Shown here piece after piece: positions 53,137 through 61,727 of a stretch of DNA of 64,000 nt. The position numbers were made by a program, and so were the translations under genes. This DNA is from Pseudomonas inefficax (GTDB taxonomy: Bacteria > Pseudomonadota > Gammaproteobacteria > Pseudomonadales > Pseudomonadaceae): the NCBI RefSeq assembly GCF_900277125.1, contig NZ_OPYN01000172.1:1-64000 (forward strand), given 5' to 3'. The notes under the pieces were generated by a model. That model did no database searches, had not been told where the DNA came from, and was given only the letters and a program-made list of their open reading frames with translations. Positions within the stretch are counted from its first letter, which is position 1, and every line of letters begins with the position of its first letter.

Positions 53137-54933
53137 CTATCCACCACTCGCACGATCACGCACCGGGCACTGTGCGCGGTGAAGGTTCAGTGCAGTGTTG
53201 ATGATGCCGATATGGCTGAACGCCTGAGGGAAGTTGCCAAGCATGCGCTGGCCCGCCGGGTCGTACTGTTCGGCCAGCAGGCCAAGGTCGTTACACAGCC
53301 CGGTCAGGCGTTCGTACAGTGCCTGCGCTTCTGTCTGACGGCCCAGCAATACATACACATCGGCCAGCCAGAACGAACACACCAGGAATGTGCCCTCCCC
53401 GGGCGTGAGGCCGTCGCTGCAACTGTCACTGTCATAGCGCAGCAGTAGCCCGTTTTTCAGCAGGCGCTGCTCGACCTGTTCAAGCGTGCGCAAAAAGCGC
53501 GGATCATCCGCCGGCAGGAAGCCGGTCAGGGCGATGTGCAACAGGCTGGCGTCCAGCTCGGTCGAGCCATAGGCCTGGACGAAAAAGCGGCCGCTGGGAT
53601 CCAGGCCCTGCGCGCAGACTTCATGACGAATTTCGTCAGCCACCTGGCGGTAATGCTGCCCGCGCTCGCGGCCTTCCTCAGTGGTGTCGGCCAGCCCCGC
53701 GGCACGGTCGAAGGCGACCCAGGCCATTACCTTGGAGTGCACGAACTGCTGGCGGCCGCCACGTACTTCCCAGATGCCTTCGTCCGGCTCACGCCAGATC
53801 CGCTCGACGTAGGGCAGGATCAGCCGGGAGATGGCAGCGCTGCGCGGGTGCCGGGGCAAGCCGCCCCTGATCGCCTGGGCCATGGCATCGGCCAGTTCGC
53901 CATAGATATCCAGCTGCATTTGCTGCGACGCTGCATTGCCCACCCGCACCGGTTGCGAGTGCTCGTAACCGGCCAGCCACGGCAAGCTGTATTCCTGCAG
54001 GTCGCGCTCGCCAGCCAGGCCGTACATGATCTGCATTTGCTCGGGGTTGCCGGCCACCGAGCGCAACAGCCACTCGCGCCAGGCCTGGGCTTCGTCGAAG
54101 TAGCCGAGGTTCATGAAGGCCAGCAGGGTCATGGTCGCGTCGCGCAGCCAACAGAAGCGGTAGTCCCAGTTGCGCTCGTGGCCGATGCGCTCGGGCAGTG
54201 AGGTGGTGACGGCGGCAACGATGCCGCCGGTAGGTGCATAGGTCATGGCCTTGAGGGTCAACAGCGAGCGGCGCACCAGGGCGGAATATGGACCCACTTG
54301 TGGGCAGCGGGCGGCGAAGGCCTGCCATTGGTCGATGGTTTGCGCCAGCGCTTCGTCGCTATCACAGCCAGGCTGCACCGGCAGGTGCGAGGGTTGGTGG
54401 CACAGGCAGAACACCTGGCGTTCGCCTGCACCGACGCGAAAGCGGGCGACCGTGTGCTGGTCGCGGGAATGCGGCGGGACGGTGGTGCGCAGGATCAGCC
54501 GGTCGGGGCCGGCGACGGCGCTGAGGGTCAGCGGGTCGAGCCGTTCTACCCAGGGCACGCTGCGGCCATAGTCGAAGCGCATGACCAGGTCCATCTCGAA
54601 ATTGGTTTCGCCAGCGAGGCCCTCGACGATGCGCACCAGCGAGTTGACCTCGCTCAGCGGCATGAAGTCGAGCACGCGGGCGCGGCCGGTGGCGGTAACC
54701 CAGGTGGTTTCCAGTACCAGGGTGTCGTCCAGGTATCGGCGGCTGCTGTGTTCGACCGGGTCACAGGGGGCCAGGCGCCAGCGGCCGTTTTCTTCATTGC
54801 CCAGCAGTGCAGCGAATACCGCAGGGGCGTCGAAGCGTGGCAGGCACAGCCAGTCGAGCGAGCCATCGCGGCTGATCAGGGCGGCGCTGCGGCAGTTGCC
54901 CAGCAGCGCATAGTCTTCGATGTGGGCAGGCAT
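53137..54933 (-). CDS. Glycoside hydrolase family 15 (glucoamylase/trehalase-like)
   Basis: A 598-residue enzyme. The N-terminal beta-sandwich (IEDYALLGNCRSAALISRDGSLDWLCLPRFDAPAVFAALLG) is the GH15 trehalase-like domain. The (alpha/alpha)6 barrel shows ERNWDYRFCWLRDATMTLLAFMNLGY. Candidate acid Glu is in DEGIWEVRG and base Glu in GEGTFLVCSFWLADVYVL. Substrate (trehalose, maltodextrin or other alpha-glucoside) is not decided by sequence. ATG 54933 has AAGGAG upstream. It precedes (with a REP) the zwf-gnd pair, linking it loosely to glucose use. Confidence 0.88.
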   Translation of the reverse strand: MPAHIEDYALLGNCRSAALISRDGSLDWLCLPRFDAPAVFAALLGNEENGRWRLAPCDPVEHSSRRYLDDTLVLETTWVTATGRARVLDFMPLSEVNSLVRIVEGLAGETNFEMDLVMRFDYGRSVPWVERLDPLTLSAVAGPDRLILRTTVPPHSRDQHTVARFRVGAGERQVFCLCHQPSHLPVQPGCDSDEALAQTIDQWQAFAARCPQVGPYSALVRRSLLTLKAMTYAPTGGIVAAVTTSLPERIGHERNWDYRFCWLRDATMTLLAFMNLGYFDEAQAWREWLLRSVAGNPEQMQIMYGLAGERDLQEYSLPWLAGYEHSQPVRVGNAASQQMQLDIYGELADAMAQAIRGGLPRHPRSAAISRLILPYVERIWREPDEGIWEVRGGRQQFVHSKVMAWVAFDRAAGLADTTEEGRERGQHYRQVADEIRHEVCAQGLDPSGRFFVQAYGSTELDASLLHIALTGFLPADDPRFLRTLEQVEQRLLKNGLLLRYDSDSCSDGLTPGEGTFLVCSFWLADVYVLLGRQTEAQALYERLTGLCNDLGLLAEQYDPAGQRMLGNFPQAFSHIGIINTALNLHRAQCPVRDRASGG

Positions 54934-54960
54934 TGCGGCTCCTTGTGTGGCTGCCTGTGC

Positions 54961-55120
54961 TGGCCTCTTCGCGGGTGAACCCGCTCCCACAGGTACATCA
55001 CAGGTCTTGAAACCAGTGGCATATCTGTAGGAGCAGCCTTGTGCTGCGAAGAAGGCAGCAAGGCCGGCACATCTCAACTGGCTTAATGGCCCTTTCGCAG
55101 CGCAAGGCTGCTCCTACAGG
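54961..55120. repeat. REP cluster of two families
   Basis: One GCGGGTGAACCCGCTCCCACAG unit is followed by an inverted pair of the GTAGGAGCAGCCTTGTGCTGCGAA type (second copy CTTTCGCAGCGCAAGGCTGCTCCTACAG). Mixed families in one spacer. Confidence 0.8.
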
Positions 55121-55168
55121 TCCGTGCAACCCCTGAGACAGGAGCCGGCACAGGCTTTTACAAAAACC

Positions 55169-57654
<2,486 letters not shown>

Positions 57655-57857
57655 GAGCCGATGCTCCCCTTTCGAAATAAATGACAACACAATCCAGCTT
57701 TTCAGATTAGTCCAGCGAACCGATCGAGGGTTCAGCGACGAACGGCGAGACCACGATAAACAAAAAAGTTCCCAAGACCTGCGAAAGAATTCAAAATACG
57801 CCCGCCTGAAGCGTCTACGCTTTAACTTGTCACCAGCCAAAACCGCGAGGTGTGCTC

Positions 57858-58025
57858 ATGGGTACCTTGATGCCTGCAACCCCAACCCAGACCCTCTATG
57901 TCTCCGTGCGCCGTGATGAGCTGCGTAAACTGAAGGACGAACGTGACCAGCTGCGCCAGCAGGTCGCCCAACTGAACCTGCTGCTGGCGCAAGCGCGCAC
58001 AGACGACAAGGCCGTCAGCCTCTGA
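57858..58025 (+). CDS. Small coiled-coil protein, 55 residues
   Basis: ATG 57858 with GAGG 8 bases upstream encodes MGTLMPATPTQTLYVSVRRDELRKLKDERDQ... followed by a heptad-like LRQQVAQLNLLLAQAR and a short polar tail. The leucine spacing suggests a dimeric coiled coil. Function unknown; divergent from gnd. The clear ribosome site, periodic codon use and coherent amphipathic helix support a real gene. Confidence 0.65.
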   Translation: MGTLMPATPTQTLYVSVRRDELRKLKDERDQLRQQVAQLNLLLAQARTDDKAVSL

Positions 58026-58038
58026 ACCTACCCCGCCC

Positions 58039-58062
58039 CTGTGGGAGCTGAACTGCTCCCAC
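58039..58062. terminator. Hairpin after the small coiled-coil gene
   Basis: GTGGGAGC-TGAACT-GCTCCCAC, a perfect 8-base stem made of one REP-like arm and its inverse, between convergent genes; no long T-run. Confidence 0.4.
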
Positions 58063-58067
58063 ATCGC

Positions 58068-58325
58068 TCAATCAAGCAGCCAGCTATTATCGCCATTTTC
58101 CAGGGTGCCGCCATGACTGGTGGTATCGCCGACCCTGGCAAGCGACTGCCCAGCGTCTATCATCAGGGCCGAGCCGGTGGTAATCACCGCCCCACACCCG
58201 AGCCTGTCGCCAACCCTGGCGGCTGCCCTGCCGTTGACAAAGAACAGGCTGGAGCCGCTGCTGATGCTGGTCGGGCCGCACAATGGGCAGTGGTGAGGGT
58301 GGCCTAGCAGAACGATGGCAGGCAT
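58068..58325 (-). CDS. PAAR-domain T6SS spike tip protein
   Basis: An 85-residue stand-alone PAAR protein that caps the VgrG spike. It starts MPAIVLLGHPHHCPLCGPTSISSGSSLFFVNGRAAARVGDRLGCG and ends TTSHGGTLENGDNSWLLD; His/Cys positions for the tip metal are present. ATG 58325 has GGGAG 9 bases upstream; an in-frame ATG at 58379 overlaps the neighbouring stop and is less likely. Last gene of vgrG-effector-immunity-immunity-PAAR. Confidence 0.85.
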   Translation of the reverse strand: MPAIVLLGHPHHCPLCGPTSISSGSSLFFVNGRAAARVGDRLGCGAVITTGSALMIDAGQSLARVGDTTSHGGTLENGDNSWLLD

Positions 58326-58379
58326 TGTTGCCACTCCCGAATCATGTGAGGCGCCAGGCACGCATGCCGGCAGCGCCAT

Positions 58380-59342
58380 TCAGAACGTTTTCGACAGCCG
58401 CCAGTGCACGACCTGGCCATCGATCTCAGGGAAAGGTACCTGGTGCATGAACACCTGCTCACCCATCATGCGCTCGACGCAGACGTAGTAGCCGGGCCAG
58501 GGGCAAGGCGTGCCTGAAGGCCAGCCAGGGGCATCCTCGCGCCTTGCGGTTTCCGGGTCGCGGAACTGTTTGCCCAGGCGTCGGTAACGCGCCCTTTCGA
58601 CCAGCGCCTGCGGGTAAAAGTGGGGAGCGCTTTCCAGGGCATTACCCTGCACAGACCATAAAAACGCCACCAGTGCCGCCTCGAATGCCCAATATCCCAG
58701 GTGGTCATTTCGTGCCCGGGTGTGGCGCTCGTGCCAGTAGCAACCGCGCGCATTGGGGTACCACTGCCGGAGATAGCGCACGAGTGCGTCATGCTGCGCG
58801 GGCCCTTTCAGGTCGAGGCTCTCCAGCAAGGCGCCGTATGGTTCGGGGTGAAGCAGTGAGGTGCCAGCGTAGGTCTTGCCCAGCCGCTGGAACAGGCGAT
58901 GCAGCAGCAGGTCGGGGCTGCGCTCGTCGTCCTGGTTCAGCCAGCCCAGTACCTGGCCGACACGCTCGGGATAACCGCACAGCACCGCCAGCGACAGTAG
59001 CCACAAGGCAAGCCGGTATTCATCCGACACCCAAGGGCGCAACTGCTCGCTGGGCGCCGGGTACGCCGAAAAATGCCGGGCGAACTGGGCGAACGCATAG
59101 TCTGCATAGGCCTCTACCAGTTCCATAGGCTCGCCACCGGAATACCGCTGCACTGCCAGCTCCAGTGCCATATGTGCCCAGTCGCGGCTAAGGCCACGGT
59201 AGTGATGCCTGTGCTCGGCTGGCCCGGTCAGCAATGCCTGGGTGTCAGGGTCGGCGAATTCCTGCTCTTTTTCATGGGTCGAAGCCAGGTAACGCTGCTC
59301 GACCATCCACGGGTCGCGCTTGATGCTGTCGAATTGGCCCAT
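58380..59342 (-). CDS. PoNi-like immunity protein 1 (DUF1910/DUF1911)
   Basis: A 320-residue cytosolic immunity protein. The N-terminal half (RYLASTHEKEQEF...RYSGGEPMELVEAYADYAFAQFARH) and the C-terminal half with YWHERHTRARNDHLGYWAFEAALVAFLW match the DUF1910-DUF1911 layout of PoNi proteins that neutralise PoNe DNases. Its sequence is clearly related to the next gene but well diverged, and its DNA has host-like composition (38 G+C in 58801-58860). It may guard against a different PoNe toxin. Confidence 0.75.
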   Translation of the reverse strand: MGQFDSIKRDPWMVEQRYLASTHEKEQEFADPDTQALLTGPAEHRHHYRGLSRDWAHMALELAVQRYSGGEPMELVEAYADYAFAQFARHFSAYPAPSEQLRPWVSDEYRLALWLLSLAVLCGYPERVGQVLGWLNQDDERSPDLLLHRLFQRLGKTYAGTSLLHPEPYGALLESLDLKGPAQHDALVRYLRQWYPNARGCYWHERHTRARNDHLGYWAFEAALVAFLWSVQGNALESAPHFYPQALVERARYRRLGKQFRDPETARREDAPGWPSGTPCPWPGYYVCVERMMGEQVFMHQVPFPEIDGQVVHWRLSKTF

Positions 59343-59357
59343 TGGCTCTCCCGCACG

Positions 59358-60314
59358 CTATAAGCCTTTCACCAAGCGCCAAACCAGAGAACGCCCATTT
59401 TCGCTCGGCATCTCTACGCCTTGCATGAATGTCTGAGGCCCCACAGCCCATTCATCACATACCCACACGCCGGTGCGCGGGCAAATTTCCCCCGACCTGG
59501 CAAGTGCATCCGAATACGTCGCGCTTTGCAGTTGTTCAGGGAAGCTTTTGATAACTTGACGCTTGCGAGCATCGTCTACCAAATCCTTCGGGTAGAAAGG
59601 AAGATCTCTATAGGGCGTATCGTCGACGCCCCACAACACAGTGACCAATCCTGCCTCAAAGGCCCAATAGCCAAAAAAACCCGCATCGCTTCGTGCCTTG
59701 TGCCGGTCATGCCAATAACAGTTGCGCATGCCGCGATACCACTGTTTCAGGTAACTACGCACTGCCTGTTGCTGCTCATCCTTCTCGGTAGTTACGGCAT
59801 TGAGCAATTCATGGTAGGGGCGCTCGTGAATCAACGTACTCCCAGGGATCGTCACCCCCACACGGGAAAACAGTTGCCGCAACAGGATGTCCTCACCGTC
59901 ATCTGGGTCTTCACTTAAAAAACGTGCGATTTGCCTGATGCGCCCGGGCTTGTTGAACAGCACTGCAAACGATAGAAGCCAGAGCGTGTATTGATATGCA
60001 TCAGGCTCCCACAGCTTCAAGCTGAAAGCCGGATAAGCTTGCTTGTGACGTTGAAACTGGGAAAACATGTGATCCGCGTAAAACTCAAGCGCTTCAACGG
60101 GCTCGCCCCCCGAATAAAGCGCTACTAACAATTCCAGAGATTCAAAGCACCAATCCCAACTCAACCCTTCAACATTTACGTAATCTGGGCGTTCCAACAC
60201 TAAAGAATCTTCAGCCTTTAGTTCCACATAGTATTTCTTCCAAAAACCAACAGAGTCGAGATAGGCTGCCTCTTGCAGCAAAGGCTCACGTTTGATCTCA
60301 TCAAATCTCTTCAT
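59358..60314 (-). CDS. PoNi-like immunity protein 2 (DUF1910/DUF1911), toxin-proximal
   Basis: A 318-residue paralogue of the preceding immunity gene: LYSGGEPVEALEFYADHMFSQFQRHKQAYPAFS, YWHDRHKARSDAGFFGYWAFEAGLVTVLWGVDD, and LVWRLVKGL at the end. ATG 60314 is used (AGGG 7 bases upstream); TTG 60320 is possible. It lies 9 bases after the effector stop, so it is the probable cognate immunity. Its DNA is markedly AT-rich for this genome (23 G+C in 60181-60240), a sign of recent transfer. Confidence 0.78.
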   Translation of the reverse strand: MKRFDEIKREPLLQEAAYLDSVGFWKKYYVELKAEDSLVLERPDYVNVEGLSWDWCFESLELLVALYSGGEPVEALEFYADHMFSQFQRHKQAYPAFSLKLWEPDAYQYTLWLLSFAVLFNKPGRIRQIARFLSEDPDDGEDILLRQLFSRVGVTIPGSTLIHERPYHELLNAVTTEKDEQQQAVRSYLKQWYRGMRNCYWHDRHKARSDAGFFGYWAFEAGLVTVLWGVDDTPYRDLPFYPKDLVDDARKRQVIKSFPEQLQSATYSDALARSGEICPRTGVWVCDEWAVGPQTFMQGVEMPSENGRSLVWRLVKGL

Positions 60315-60323
60315 TTTCAAACC

Positions 60324-61727
60324 CTACTGAATTACATCACCTATAGATCTCGCATGCCCATCAAGCTTAACTACCTGGGTTACAGCGCCTTTCTCATCTA
60401 CGGTTATCAACCAGCGCTCATATCCAGCCGAGCGAATATTCATTGCCTGTTCTTTCCCCAAACTTTCGGAAAGCCTTGGACGAATCCACGCATCACTCAT
60501 CTGCCTGGCACCCGGAAACCCCTTACTCCCCTTTGTAACTGGCAAACTACCCGGCGAAAACGCGCCTCCCGTTCGATACTTGGTCTCAGTAATGATGAAC
60601 GGCGGCGGTGGATGGGCATTACGATAGACGCCATCCAGCCCGCGTCCGGTGGGTTTCATTTGCAGGCTGCGAGGCCCACGAGAGACCGACAGCAGGTTCT
60701 CATGGCCTTTGCCGAGCATGTACTGATCACTGACCACCTCCCCATAAATGCCCTTTTGCGCCCGGGTCGCCGTCGAATGATCGAACATGTGCACATTGGC
60801 GCCATGCGTGGCGGCTGCCGCAGAGGTGGGCACTGGCGGGCCGAGCGCACCCTCGGGGCGCTCAAGATAACGCGGACGCATGCCAATGCCAGAAGTCACC
60901 CGCCCACCACTCATGGCCATGGGCACCGGCTTAGGCGCATGCACCCCGGCCTGCGCAACCTGCGCGGGCAGATCGCTGGCCTGCTCCAGCACCTTGGCCA
61001 GCCTGGCGTCGAGCTGCATCAGCGCCCTTGGGATTTCCCGCACTGCATGCACCTGCACCGCGTAGAACTGGGCTTCCATCGCCTGGAGCCGCACCAACAG
61101 GTGCGAGGCCGCCTGGTTAAAGGGCCAGTTGCCCAGATAGCTGCGAAGCTTTGCCGTTGCAGCGATGACCTTGGTCAAGAACTGGTTCAGATAGGCCAGC
61201 AAGTCCTTTTCATAGCTCGCGAACCTGACCTGGCGCAGCCAGTACTCCACGCTGCCGCGGGTGAACTTGCCAAGAAACGCAACCACGGTCCGCAAGATGA
61301 TCTGGCTTTCACGGATAAGCAGCAGGCACAAACCTCGCAGAAACGCTGCGGCTTCCTGCCCAACCAGTGCACCTGCCACCGAGCCCACGGGCGTACCCAC
61401 CGCCCCCACCACGGCAGCAATGATCGGCGCGATCAAAGTAATCAGGCAGGCAACCAACAGCACCCACTCCTGCCATTGTGGCGGCTGCGCCGTTGCCTGG
61501 CTGCCATCCGCCGTGTAGCGCTTGCCCAAGCGCAGGCAAACTGCGGCCAGGTCACGGGCACTGAGTACGATCACCACGCCCGGCACCAACGACAGCAGCA
61601 TGTCGGCAATGACCACGCTCAGTGGCCTGTCCTCGGCAAACTCGCCCAGCACCAGGTCACGCAGCCAGCCAAAGCCGCCTGCCACCCTTTCCACCGCTTC
61701 ATCCAGCCAGTCAGCAGCGGAGTTCAT
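60324..61727 (-). CDS. T6SS effector with C-terminal PoNe-like PD-(D/E)xK DNase domain
   Basis: A 467-residue antibacterial effector. Two hydrophobic stretches (~36-58 and ~88-123) suggest membrane passage. A helical middle (~140-260) and Pro/Ala/Gly-rich linker (~264-310) precede the toxin (~320-467). The toxin has KGIYGE (Glu330), GLDGVYRN (Asp365) and ITETKY (Glu381, Lys383), the D-x(n)-E-x-K core of PoNe nucleases. ATG 61727 overlaps the vgrG stop by 4 bases. Two PoNi-like genes follow, supporting the assignment. No PAAR, MIX, FIX or Rhs marker seen in the protein. Confidence 0.75.
   Translation of the reverse strand: MNSAADWLDEAVERVAGGFGWLRDLVLGEFAEDRPLSVVIADMLLSLVPGVVIVLSARDLAAVCLRLGKRYTADGSQATAQPPQWQEWVLLVACLITLIAPIIAAVVGAVGTPVGSVAGALVGQEAAAFLRGLCLLLIRESQIILRTVVAFLGKFTRGSVEYWLRQVRFASYEKDLLAYLNQFLTKVIAATAKLRSYLGNWPFNQAASHLLVRLQAMEAQFYAVQVHAVREIPRALMQLDARLAKVLEQASDLPAQVAQAGVHAPKPVPMAMSGGRVTSGIGMRPRYLERPEGALGPPVPTSAAAATHGANVHMFDHSTATRAQKGIYGEVVSDQYMLGKGHENLLSVSRGPRSLQMKPTGRGLDGVYRNAHPPPPFIITETKYRTGGAFSPGSLPVTKGSKGFPGARQMSDAWIRPRLSESLGKEQAMNIRSAGYERWLITVDEKGAVTQVVKLDGHARSIGDVIQ

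Noticed and set aside
58326-58379. Longer PAAR protein starting at ATG 58379
   Set aside because: The shorter start at 58325 has GGGAG at good spacing and begins the PAAR fold directly.
60324-61727. Contact-dependent inhibition (CdiA-CT) or Rhs toxin
   Set aside because: No two-partner secretion, VENN or Rhs/YD motifs; the gene overlaps vgrG, so a T6SS effector is the simpler reading.
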